A DNA stretch of 64,000 bases, from the NCBI RefSeq assembly GCF_016862975.1, contig NZ_BONZ01000081.1:37566-101565 (forward strand), written 5' to 3'. Shown here piece after piece: positions 50,592 to 58,448 of the stretch (within the stretch, counting starts at the first letter, position 1; each line of letters opens with the position of its first letter). The translations under genes and the position numbers were made by a program. Source of the DNA: Rugosimonospora africana. Its GTDB lineage: Bacteria; Actinomycetota; Actinomycetes; Mycobacteriales; Micromonosporaceae. The notes beneath the pieces were generated by a model. That model was not told the origin of the DNA and did no database searches. It saw nothing but the letters and a program-made list of their open reading frames with translations.

Positions 50592-52103
50592 CTACTTGGC
50601 GGACGCGCCGAAGGCGTCCATCTGCTCCTGCGCCTTGGACAGCAGCGTCGGCATCCCGGACTTGCTCAGCTTGTCGAGGAATTCGGGGATGCCCTTGTCC
50701 GGATCGACCAGGCCGATGGAGATCTGCTGCTGGTACTGCTTGATGGTGGCCGCCACCGTGGAGACCTGGGTACGCAGCGGCGAGGTGTCCAGCGAGAAGC
50801 CCAACGCCGTGGAGACGACGGCGCTGGAGTTCAGGGCGGACTCCACCTCCCAGCGCTTGCTGGCGGCGTCCTCCTTCGTGCGGTAGTAGGCGTTGAACTG
50901 GTTGCCGAACTGCCAGTCGGAGTTCGGGTTGTACGGCGACTTCGCGGGGTCCACCCCGGTCGGCAGGCTCGCCACGCCGGTCGCCTTGTCCAGCACGTAG
51001 TCCTTGCCCTCGATGCCGAAGCAGAGCAGGTTGTAGAGGTACTTGTCGGTGTTGAGCAGCTCCAGAAACTCCAGTGCCTCGGCCGCGTGCTTCGTGTCGG
51101 CGCTCACGCCGGTCAGCGTGGAGGCACATCCGTCGGTGTTGAGGATCGGCTTGGGCACGAGGCTCTTGGAAACGGTCGCGAACGTCTCCAACTGCGGGTT
51201 GGTCGGCGGGGCCTGGTTGGGCCACAGCGCGATGCCGCCGCTGTGCTGCTTGGTAGCCCGGTCCTCGCCGCTGAGCGGGTCGGTGGTGGTGTATCCGAGC
51301 TGCCGCCAGCGGTGGAGCAGCTGTGCGGCGGCCTTGAACTCCGGCGTCTCGTATACATTAATGATCTTGCGTTGTGGGTCGTCGTAGCGAATGGCCAGGC
51401 CGTAGGCGGTGGCGACCGGGTCGTATCCGTGCAGCTCCGGGTAGAACGCGGTGCCGCCGGTGCCCGCGTCCGTGCCCCAGGGGATGACACCCTTCTCGCC
51501 GGACTTCACCTTGGCCAGGAACGGCTCCAGATCGGCGTAGGTGGTGATGGCGGCGGGGTCGAGGCCGTACTTGTCCGCGAGGTCCTTGCGGGCGATATAG
51601 CCCCACAGCTTCGGGAAGCGCTGTTGGTTGATGACACCGTAGAGCTTCCCCTTCACCTTGGCCCCGGCCCAGATGCTGGCGGGCAGGCTGGCGTACAGCT
51701 TGGGGGCGTGCCGCGGCAGCAGTTTGGTGATGTCGAGCAGGTTGCCGCTACCCGCGTTCTTGAAGAAGTCGTTGGACCACGTGGCCGTGAAGAAGAGGTC
51801 GCCCACGTCGCCGGCCGACATGTTCAGCGTCATCTTCTGGTCGTAGTCCATGGTGGGCTGGAGTGTGACGGTGAAGGACTTGCCCAACTTCTTCAGGTAG
51901 TCGTTCATCGCCTGCTGCACCGCCGGCACGTCGGGGGCGTCGACGTAGGCGAAGTACTGGTACTTCAGGTTGACCGAGCCCGACGTCGAGTCGTCGTCCG
52001 AGCCGCAGGCAGCGATCAGCGGTCCGGCGGCGCCGAGGGTACCGGCGGCGAGCAGTGCCTTACCACCGTTGAACAGCAGGGAACGACGCGAAATCTGTGT
52101 CAT
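50592..52103 (-). CDS. Sugar-binding lipoprotein of ABC importer (LplA-like)
   Basis: A 503-residue solute-binding protein with a Tat-type leader (ISRRSLLFNGGKALL) and a lipobox AAC near residue 33, so it is probably exported folded and lipid-anchored. The mature part has NLKYQYFAYVDAPDVPAVQQ and FTVTLQPTMDYDQKM, typical of large LplA/YtcQ-type binding proteins that take oligosaccharides. Two permease genes lie immediately upstream on the same strand. Confidence 0.92.
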   Translation of the reverse strand: MTQISRRSLLFNGGKALLAAGTLGAAGPLIAACGSDDDSTSGSVNLKYQYFAYVDAPDVPAVQQAMNDYLKKLGKSFTVTLQPTMDYDQKMTLNMSAGDVGDLFFTATWSNDFFKNAGSGNLLDITKLLPRHAPKLYASLPASIWAGAKVKGKLYGVINQQRFPKLWGYIARKDLADKYGLDPAAITTYADLEPFLAKVKSGEKGVIPWGTDAGTGGTAFYPELHGYDPVATAYGLAIRYDDPQRKIINVYETPEFKAAAQLLHRWRQLGYTTTDPLSGEDRATKQHSGGIALWPNQAPPTNPQLETFATVSKSLVPKPILNTDGCASTLTGVSADTKHAAEALEFLELLNTDKYLYNLLCFGIEGKDYVLDKATGVASLPTGVDPAKSPYNPNSDWQFGNQFNAYYRTKEDAASKRWEVESALNSSAVVSTALGFSLDTSPLRTQVSTVAATIKQYQQQISIGLVDPDKGIPEFLDKLSKSGMPTLLSKAQEQMDAFGASAK

Positions 52104-52130
52104 GGTGCCGTGACCCTCCCGGGTGTGGAA

Positions 52131-53033
52131 TCAATCTTTGAGTCCGCCGATGGTGATGCCGCGGACGAAGTAGCGCTGCACGAAGAAGAACGCGGCGACG
52201 ATCGGGCCGATCGCCAGCACCGCGATCGCCATCCGTACCGACTGCACGGGCACACTGGCCAGGTTGTCCGTCTGGCTGTTGCTGGCCGCGAAGTTGATGT
52301 TCGAGATGATGTGGTACAGCAGCAACTGCACCGGTGACAGATCACTCTTGTCGATGTAGAGCAGCCCCAGCCACCAGTCGTTCCAGTAGATGAGGGCGGT
52401 CAGCAGTCCGACGGTCGCCAGCGCGGGCGTCGACAGCGGCAGCACGATCTGGAAGAACGTGCGCAGCTCGCCCGCCCCGTCGACGCGGGCCGCGTCCATG
52501 ATGTCGACCGGCAGCGACAGGAAGTAGGTGCGCAGCAACAGAACGAACCACGGCGAGACCAGGTACGGCAGGATCAGCACCATCAGGTTGTTCCGCAGGT
52601 GCAGGTACTGCGTGATGAAGATGTAGCTGGGCACCAGCCCGCCGTTGAACAGCATCGCGAACAGCACGTAGAACGCCAGCGGTGCGCGCAGCACGTATTC
52701 GCGCCGGGCCAGCGTGTAGGCCAGCATCGACATCACCAGCAGCGACGCGACGGTGCCCACCACGGTGACGAAGATGGAGATCCCGTACGCCTGGATGATC
52801 TGGGTGGGGTCTCCGATGACGTACCGGTAGGCGAAGGTCGTGAATCCGTGCGGCAGGAACGAGTAGCCGTGCTGGTCGATCGCGTGCTCCGAGGAGAACG
52901 ACGCGGAGAGCACCAACAGCAGTGGTGCGACGAACGCGACGGCGCACAGCGCGAGCAGGACGTGCGCGACCAGCCGCGGCCAGTCGGGGCGCGCCGGGGT
53001 GGCACGGCGCACGGGCCGGATGTCGGTAGCCAC
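52131..53033 (-). CDS. Carbohydrate ABC permease (LplC/YtcP type)
   Basis: A 300-residue permease starting at a GTG with AAGGAGGAG upstream. Six helices are visible; the EAA-like loop reads DIMDAARVDGAGELRTF followed by VLPL. The ending FVRGITIGGLKD is typical. FNGGLVPSYI is a hallmark of the LplC/YtcP subfamily. It pairs with the upstream LplB-like permease. Confidence 0.93.
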   Translation of the reverse strand: MATDIRPVRRATPARPDWPRLVAHVLLALCAVAFVAPLLLVLSASFSSEHAIDQHGYSFLPHGFTTFAYRYVIGDPTQIIQAYGISIFVTVVGTVASLLVMSMLAYTLARREYVLRAPLAFYVLFAMLFNGGLVPSYIFITQYLHLRNNLMVLILPYLVSPWFVLLLRTYFLSLPVDIMDAARVDGAGELRTFFQIVLPLSTPALATVGLLTALIYWNDWWLGLLYIDKSDLSPVQLLLYHIISNINFAASNSQTDNLASVPVQSVRMAIAVLAIGPIVAAFFFVQRYFVRGITIGGLKD

Positions 53034-53044
53034 GGATCTCCTCC

Positions 53045-54049
53045 TTAGAACAGGGCCTTCTGCGGGTCGCGGCGGCGGACCAGCCAGTTGGCCAGCACCA
53101 CGAGCACGAATCCCACGAAGGCTTGGTACAGGCCGGCTGCCGCCGACATCCCGACGTCACCCAGCGAGGTCAGCGACCGGTACACGTACGTGTCGATGAC
53201 GTCCGTCGTCGGGTACAGCAGGGTGCTGTTTCGCGTCACCTGGAAGAACAGGCCGAAGTCGGCGTGGAAGATGTGGCTGACCGACAGCAGCAGGTTGATG
53301 ATGATCAGCGGCACCAGCATCGGCAACGTGATGCGTCGCATCTGCTGCCACCTGCCGGCCCCGTCCATGCTCGCGGCCTCGTAGTACTCCGGGTTGATCG
53401 CGATGATGGCGGCGAGGTACGCGATGACCCAGAAGCCCACGCCCTTCCAGACCGCGACGATGGTCAGGATCAGCGGCCAGAAGCCCGACCGGGAGTACCA
53501 GTCGATGGGTTGCATGCCCACGCCGGTGAGCGCGTGGTTGACCAGTCCGTGGTCGGCGTCGAGGAAGGCCAGCACGAAGTACGAGACGACCACCCAGGAG
53601 AAGACGAAGGGCAGGAACACCGCCGACTGGTAGACCTTGGCCAGCCGCGGGGAACGGTCGCGGACCTCGTTGAGCAGCAGCGCGAGGGTCAGCGACACCA
53701 GCAGGTTGGCCGCGATGATCAGCGCGTTCATGAAGACGGTGTTGAACGTGATGTGCCACGCGTCGCCGCTGGAGAAGAGGAACTTGAAGTTCTCCAGCCC
53801 GGCCCACGCGCTGCCGAACACGCCGCGCGCCGGCCGGTAGTCCTTGAAGGCCAGGACCACGCCGACCATGGGCACGTAGCTGAAGACGAACAGCAGCACC
53901 AGCGCGGGCAGTCCCATGAGGAACAACGTGAGCGTGGAACGAAGCCGGGCCTGCCGGCGGGAGACCGTCTTCGGGCGGTGCGGCGTCACGAGTTCGGGTG
54001 GCGGTGACTCAGCCACTTCCGTGACGGCGGTGGGGGCTGGCATAGGCAA
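53045..54049 (-). CDS. Carbohydrate ABC permease (LplB type)
   Basis: A 334-residue permease with a polar N-terminus and six helices. The opening YVPMVGVVLAFKDYRPARGV and EAA loop YYEAASMDGAGRWQQM followed by TLPML are typical of LplB. A second Met two codons later is an equally good start. It is the first gene of the operon that runs through the second permease, lipoprotein, alpha-barrel enzyme and beta-helix protein, transcribed from the promoter shared with the RpiR-hydrolase gene. Confidence 0.93.
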   Translation of the reverse strand: MPMPAPTAVTEVAESPPPELVTPHRPKTVSRRQARLRSTLTLFLMGLPALVLLFVFSYVPMVGVVLAFKDYRPARGVFGSAWAGLENFKFLFSSGDAWHITFNTVFMNALIIAANLLVSLTLALLLNEVRDRSPRLAKVYQSAVFLPFVFSWVVVSYFVLAFLDADHGLVNHALTGVGMQPIDWYSRSGFWPLILTIVAVWKGVGFWVIAYLAAIIAINPEYYEAASMDGAGRWQQMRRITLPMLVPLIIINLLLSVSHIFHADFGLFFQVTRNSTLLYPTTDVIDTYVYRSLTSLGDVGMSAAAGLYQAFVGFVLVVLANWLVRRRDPQKALF

Positions 54050-54206
54050 CTCCGAAGGGTCTTCCCAGCGGTGGCCGGGTGGGGCGGGGCCGGCACTGAT
54101 GGCTTGTGATGGCTTTGCGACCTGGTGCGAGCCCGGGGCGGCGGCCCGGACCCCGCTGGCGAAGCGCCGATCAGAACGTGGGAAAAACTATTCCGCTCGC
54201 CAGGTC

Positions 54207-54244
54207 AGTATATTTCTTTACATGTAACTGGACTGCAATATACT
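54207..54244. promoter_or_regulatory. Divergent promoter with RpiR-type operator
   Basis: Plus strand: TTTACA (54217-54222), 16-bp spacer, TATACT (54239-54244), placing the start within a base or two of the regulator ATG at 54252 (leaderless mRNA). The operator-like TGTAACTGGACTGCA (54223-54237) fills the spacer. Minus strand: TATACT is the complement of 54207-54212 for the transporter operon. One bound protein could block both directions. Confidence 0.65.
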
Positions 54245-54251
54245 AAGCACC

Positions 54252-55835
54252 ATGGCCTTGCTCGAGCAACCCCCTTCGCCGGGTACCCGCACCGCCGCCC
54301 TCGACCGCGTGCGTGCCGCCCTCCCCGATCTCGCCCCGGCGGAACGCCGCGTCGCCGACCGGCTGCTGTCCGATCCGGCGCGGGCCATCGCCATGTCCAT
54401 CAGCGAGTTCGCGGAGCTGTGCGAGGTGGCCCAACCCACCGTGTCGCGGTTCTGTCGCAACGTCGGCTTCCCCGGTTACCCGGCGCTGCGCCTCGGAGTG
54501 GCCAACGACTTCGCGGCCGACGGCCACCAGGCGCGCGAGTCGGCGCCCGACACGCTGAGCCCACTGGCCGACCGGCTGCGCACGGACGCCTCGATGCCCA
54601 ATGCTGCCCGCCAGCTGCGCCTGGCCCGCTGGGTGGAGATCTGGCCGGCACCCGAGCTGGCCGGCGCGGGTGCGGTGCTCGCCGCGGGGCTGGCCGAGCT
54701 GTCGGTGCCGGCGGCCTGCTCGGCCGTGCCGAATCACTGGCCACGACGGGCGCGCGGAATGCCGACCGGTTCGGTGGTGGTGCTGCTGGCCTACGGCAAC
54801 GCCGAATTCGGCGCGAGCGCCGGCCTCGCGGCAGCCCGCGAGGCCGGTGCGCAGGTGGTCTACCTGGCTGCGGCCCCGTCCCGGCAGTTACTCAAGGAGG
54901 CCGACGTCACGGTCCCGCTGCCCGAGGGACCGTCGGCCGAACTGGTCGGCCTGCTGCTGGCCGACGCGATGGTCGAGGCGGTCCGCCAGGCATCCAATCT
55001 CGCCGGACCGCCCGGTCCGGTCTCACCGTGGCGCCCCTGGGCGCAGGTGCAAACGCTGTTCCTGCCGTACAGCCCCGACCCGATCCCGGCGCTGCACCTG
55101 CGGGCACCGCAGAGCGTCCGCCGAGACACGCTCGTGGTGTTCTACAACGGCTTCCGGGGCAACAAGGAACAGGCGTTGCCGCCCGGCGTGACGGGCAACC
55201 GGGTCAGCCCCAACATCGTCGCCGCCTTGCTCAACGCCGGCCACGACGTGCTGGTCCCCGATGCCCCCGGGCACGGTGACCGCAAGCGGGCCTGGCAGGA
55301 CGTCGCCGAGCTGCACCAGGCCAGCATGGCCGGGCAGGGACCGGACCTGCTCAAGATTGCGCGGGCCGAGTCGAAGGCCATCGTCGACGCGGCGTTCTCG
55401 CTGGGACTGGTCGCCTCCAAGGACCGGCTCGCCGTGGTCGGCCAGTCCTGGGGCGGGATGCAGACACTGTTCAAGCTGGCCTGCGACCCCCGCCCGGCCT
55501 GCGGGGCGGCCATCATGCCGGTCTGCGACGTGACGCAGATGTCCGAGTTCGCCGACCTGGGCGACGCCGCGCGGGTGGCGACCTCCGGCCCGAGCGCCAA
55601 GCTCGCCCCGCAGCTGGCCGGGCGGCCGCTGCTGGTCATCGCCGGGGCCGAGGACACCATCACCACTCCCGGACACATCGCGGACTTCGTCGAGGCGCTG
55701 CGGCCGGCCTACGCGGCCTCGGGTGCGTCGCAACACCTGCGGCACGTCGTACTCGAAGACGTGGGCCACGAGTTCGACCCGCGCCAGGTCGACGCCGTTC
55801 TGGAGTGGCTCGACCAGTACCTGGCCGCCGCGTGA
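54252..55835 (+). CDS. RpiR-family regulator (HTH + SIS) fused to an alpha/beta-hydrolase
   Basis: A 527-residue fusion. Residues 15-90 form an RpiR HTH_6 domain (DLAPAERRVADRLLSDPARA, SISEFAELCEVAQPTVSRFC). Residues about 100-250 look like a SIS sugar-phosphate domain (TGSVVVLLAYGNAEFGAS; EAGAQVVYLAAAPS). Residues about 285-527 are an alpha/beta-hydrolase: TLVVFYNGFRGNK, nucleophile elbow VVGQSWGGMQ near 400, LLVIAGAEDTIT Asp region, and GHEFDPRQ His near the C-terminus. RpiR proteins normally end after the SIS domain at about 280-300 residues. The reading frame is continuous with no stop or start near the junction. It probably controls the divergent importer operon, and shares a 13-bp motif with the PL9-like promoter. 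Confidence 0.88.
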   Translation: MALLEQPPSPGTRTAALDRVRAALPDLAPAERRVADRLLSDPARAIAMSISEFAELCEVAQPTVSRFCRNVGFPGYPALRLGVANDFAADGHQARESAPDTLSPLADRLRTDASMPNAARQLRLARWVEIWPAPELAGAGAVLAAGLAELSVPAACSAVPNHWPRRARGMPTGSVVVLLAYGNAEFGASAGLAAAREAGAQVVYLAAAPSRQLLKEADVTVPLPEGPSAELVGLLLADAMVEAVRQASNLAGPPGPVSPWRPWAQVQTLFLPYSPDPIPALHLRAPQSVRRDTLVVFYNGFRGNKEQALPPGVTGNRVSPNIVAALLNAGHDVLVPDAPGHGDRKRAWQDVAELHQASMAGQGPDLLKIARAESKAIVDAAFSLGLVASKDRLAVVGQSWGGMQTLFKLACDPRPACGAAIMPVCDVTQMSEFADLGDAARVATSGPSAKLAPQLAGRPLLVIAGAEDTITTPGHIADFVEALRPAYAASGASQHLRHVVLEDVGHEFDPRQVDAVLEWLDQYLAAA

Positions 55836-56896
55836 ACTCTGCCGTGAGGCCACGCGGGCCGCGCCTTCCCACCCTCGGGCTGGGCACCGCGCCGCTGGGC
55901 TTCCTCTACGAGCCGGTCGACGACGAGCAGGCCGCCGCCACCATCGCCCGCGCGCTCGAGGGTGGAGTGTCCTATCTGGACACCGCCCCCGGGTACGGGC
56001 TCGGTGTGGCCGAGGCACGGGTCGGCCGGGCGCTGCGGTCGGCAGACCCCGGCGTCATCGTGTCCACCAAGGTCGGCCGGGTACTGACCGAGCCGGCCGG
56101 ACCGTTCACCCCACCGTTTCCCGGGGCCCCCCGCCTGCGGGCCCGGTTCGACTTCAGCCGCGACGGGATCCTGCGCAGCCTGGAGGACAGCCTGCGACGG
56201 TTGGGCACCGACCGGGTCGACGTGGTGTACCTGCACGACCCGGACGACCACGAGGACGAGGTGTACCGCAGCGCGTACCCGACCCTCGCCCGGCTGCGCG
56301 AGGAGAAGGTCGTCGGCGCGATCGGGGTCGGGATGAACCAGTCGGCGATGCCGGCCCGGTTCGTCTCCCGGCTGGACCTCGACCTCGTCCTGCTGGCTGG
56401 GCGGTACTCGCTGCTGGATCACAGCGCCATCACCGACCTGCTGCCGGCCTGCGCCCGGCGGGGCGTCGGAGTCGTGGTCGGCGGCGTGTTCAACAGCGGG
56501 ATCCTGGTCGACCCCGGCCCGCACGCCCGCTACGCCTACTCGCCGGCCAGCGACGACGAGTTGGCCCGCGCCCTGCGGGTGCGCGAGGTCTGCCGCCGCC
56601 ACGGCGTCCCGATGAGCACCGCCGCGATGCGCTTCCCGCTCGGCGACCCCGCCGTGGTCAGCGTGCTGGTCGGCATGCGCTCACCGGCCGAGGTGGCCGC
56701 CAACCTCGCCGCGTTCGGGCACCCCGTCCCCGACGACCTGTGGTCGGAGCTGCGCGCCGAAGGGCTGCTCGCACCCGACACACCAACCCCGACCACCGGC
56801 GCCCCGCCCGGGCTCACCCCGGTCGGCCAGTCGCCGCACGAGGGCGCGTCGGACCGCGCGTCAGACGCCGCATCAGACAAGGAGAACGTGGCGTGA
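55832..56896 (+). CDS. Aldo/keto reductase, L-fucose/D-threo-aldose dehydrogenase type
   Basis: A 354-residue NAD(P)-dependent enzyme whose GTG overlaps the regulator stop. It has TLGLGTAPLGFLY at the N-terminus, catalytic region SYLDTAPGYGLGVAEARVGR (Asp and Tyr of the AKR tetrad), Lys in VSTKVGRVL, and VDVVYLHDPDDHED carrying the His. The order and spacing fit the subgroup with D-threo-aldose 1-dehydrogenase, L-fucose dehydrogenase and pyridoxal 4-dehydrogenase. With fucosidase remains two genes on, L-fucose oxidation is the best guess. The last 40 residues are low-complexity. Confidence 0.85.
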   Translation: MNSAVRPRGPRLPTLGLGTAPLGFLYEPVDDEQAAATIARALEGGVSYLDTAPGYGLGVAEARVGRALRSADPGVIVSTKVGRVLTEPAGPFTPPFPGAPRLRARFDFSRDGILRSLEDSLRRLGTDRVDVVYLHDPDDHEDEVYRSAYPTLARLREEKVVGAIGVGMNQSAMPARFVSRLDLDLVLLAGRYSLLDHSAITDLLPACARRGVGVVVGGVFNSGILVDPGPHARYAYSPASDDELARALRVREVCRRHGVPMSTAAMRFPLGDPAVVSVLVGMRSPAEVAANLAAFGHPVPDDLWSELRAEGLLAPDTPTPTTGAPPGLTPVGQSPHEGASDRASDAASDKENVA

Positions 56897-57543
56897 CGCG
56901 CAGTCTCACTGCCGGCAGCACGATGCTGTTCATCGGCGACAGCATCACCGACTGCGGCCGCGACCGCGACGACCCGGCGTCCCTCGGAGCCGGCTACGCC
57001 GCCATGGCCGCCGGCTTGCATGCCGCGCGCCGGCCGGGTCAGCGCATCCAGTTCGTCAACCGAGGCATCGGCGGCGACCGCGTCGTCGACCTGCGCGCCC
57101 GGTGGAAGCGGGACTGCCTCGCCCTGAGCCCGGACACGGTGTCGGTGCTGGTCGGCATCAACGACGTGTGGCGCCGCTACGAGGGCGACGACCCGACGAC
57201 GGTCGAGGACTTCGAGGAGGACTACCGGTTCATCCTCGGCGAGGCCGCGGCGCACGGCGCACGGCTGCTGCTGATCGAACCGTTCCTGCTGCCGGCGCGC
57301 CCCGAGCTGTGGACCCGCCGCGAAGACCTCGACCCGAAGATCTCCGCCGTGCGGCGGCTGGCCTACGAGTTCGGGGCGGCGCTGGTGCCCGCGGATGGGC
57401 TGCTGGCCCAGGCGGTCGCCGACAGCGACGTCCAGGAGTGGTCGTCCGACGGGGTACTACACCTGACCCCGGCCGGGCACGCACTGCTGGCGCAGGCATG
57501 GCTCGCCGCCGCCAAACTCGACACAGCCGAAAGGGCCCGCTGA
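56893..57543 (+). CDS. SGNH/GDSL-family hydrolase
   Basis: A 216-residue esterase-like protein with no signal peptide. Block I is MLFIGDSITDCGRD (Ser near 17), block II Gly is in VNRGIGGDRV, block III Asn is in VLVGINDVW, and block V is DGVLHLTPAGH (Asp and His). It overlaps the preceding reductase gene by 4 nt and its stop overlaps the fucosidase start. It is probably a carbohydrate acetyl-esterase in the same pathway. Confidence 0.9.
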   Translation: MTRSLTAGSTMLFIGDSITDCGRDRDDPASLGAGYAAMAAGLHAARRPGQRIQFVNRGIGGDRVVDLRARWKRDCLALSPDTVSVLVGINDVWRRYEGDDPTTVEDFEEDYRFILGEAAAHGARLLLIEPFLLPARPELWTRREDLDPKISAVRRLAYEFGAALVPADGLLAQAVADSDVQEWSSDGVLHLTPAGHALLAQAWLAAAKLDTAERAR

Positions 57544-57934
57544 TGCCGGCACCGACCCCGGCATGGTTCACCGAAGCGCGGTTCGGGCTGTTCCTGCACT
57601 GGGCATCTACGCGGCCGCCGCGCGGCACGAGTGGATCAAGTCCCGCGAACAACTGACCGACGCCGACTATCAGCGGTACTTCGACCACTTCGACCCCGAC
57701 CTTTACGACCCTGGCCGGTTGGGCACCTGCCCGACCGGTACGACTTCGACCAGAGGCCCGCGGGCTGGACCCTCGGGCGCGGTCGGCGATGTCGTCGCCA
57801 AAGCCGGCGACCACGAGGACTGGGAAGTGTTCAGCCGCCAGCGCATCGACGAGGGCGCCCGGCTGTCGGACTACTACCCGCTGACGCCGCAGAGCCGGCA
57901 GGAATACGAGGAGTGGCGCAGCTCCCAGCGATAA
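57543..57934 (+). pseudogene. Wreck of a GH29 alpha-L-fucosidase N-terminus joined to an RraA-like C-terminus
   Basis: It begins as a normal GH29 fucosidase (PAWFTEARFGLFLHW) but loses one G at about 57603, so HW should continue GIYAAAARHEWIKSREQ, which is found in the next frame. That frame continues as GH29 to about DPDLYDPGR (57720), then turns to nonsense. After about 57780 the sequence becomes VGDVVAKAGDHEDWEVFSRQ and ends YYPLTPQSRQEYEEWR, which resembles the C-terminal tail of RraA/HMG-aldolase-like proteins, not fucosidase. A deletion of most of the fucosidase and the start of a following RraA-like gene would explain this. The fucosidase part is firm; the RraA part is a weaker call. 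Confidence 0.7.
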
Positions 57935-57939
57935 CGCCG

Positions 57940-58046
57940 GGCGGCCTCTGCCACGCCGCGGCCCCTGCGATGCCGCGACCTCTGCAACACCACCGGCCCC
58001 TGCAACACCACCGGCCTATACAACACCGCGGCCTCTGCCCACCCGC
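57940..58046. repeat. Six tandem 17-18-bp repeats
   Basis: Degenerate copies of a unit close to CCGGCCCCTGCAACACCA run from about 57940 to 58046, the fourth and fifth copies being the most alike. They lie between the fucosidase wreck and the PadR operon promoter. Confidence 0.65.
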
Positions 58047-58077
58047 GCGCCACATCCGGTCCCCATCCGAAGCGGTG

Positions 58078-58118
58078 GCGCTATATCGCCCGGTGTAGTA
58101 CGCTCGGCGTTATATCGC
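58078..58118 (+). promoter_or_regulatory. Two PadR-type operators
   Basis: GCGCTATATCGC (58078-58089) and GCGTTATATCGC (58107-58118) are near-palindromes of the form GCG-N-TATA-N-CGC, 29 bp apart, with the second 15 nt before the padR ATG. PadR proteins often bind such AT-centred palindromes and repress their own operon. Confidence 0.6.
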
Positions 58119-58133
58119 GGGACGGAGTAGAGA

Positions 58134-58448
58134 ATGGTCGACGAACTGGGCCGCTGGGCCGAGCCGGGGCTGCTGGTGCTCGCCAGCCTGGCCGACGGCG
58201 ACAAGCACGGGTATGCCATCACCAATGACGTCGCCGAGCAGGTCGGGGTGAGCCTCGGCCCCGGCACGCTGTACGCGGCGCTGAGCCGGCTGGAGGAGCG
58301 GGGCCTGATCGAGGGCCTGCCGGCCGAAGGGCGCCGCCGCCCGTACCGGCTGACCGCGGCCGGCGCGGCCGAGCTGTCGGCCCAGGCGTCGCGGATGCAG
58401 CGGCTGGCCACGCTGAGCCTGGGCCGGCTGCGGATGGCGTCGGCGTGA
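58134..58448 (+). CDS. PadR-family transcriptional regulator
   Basis: A 104-residue winged-helix protein: LVLASLADGDKHGYAI, the recognition region VGVSLGPGTLYAALSRLEER, and wing GRRRPYRLTAAG. It is short, lacking the long C-terminal helix of PadR subfamily 1, as in subfamily 2. The stop overlaps the downstream membrane-protein gene. It heads an operon for an ABC-2 exporter, which it probably represses through the two upstream palindromes. Confidence 0.93.
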   Translation: MVDELGRWAEPGLLVLASLADGDKHGYAITNDVAEQVGVSLGPGTLYAALSRLEERGLIEGLPAEGRRRPYRLTAAGAAELSAQASRMQRLATLSLGRLRMASA

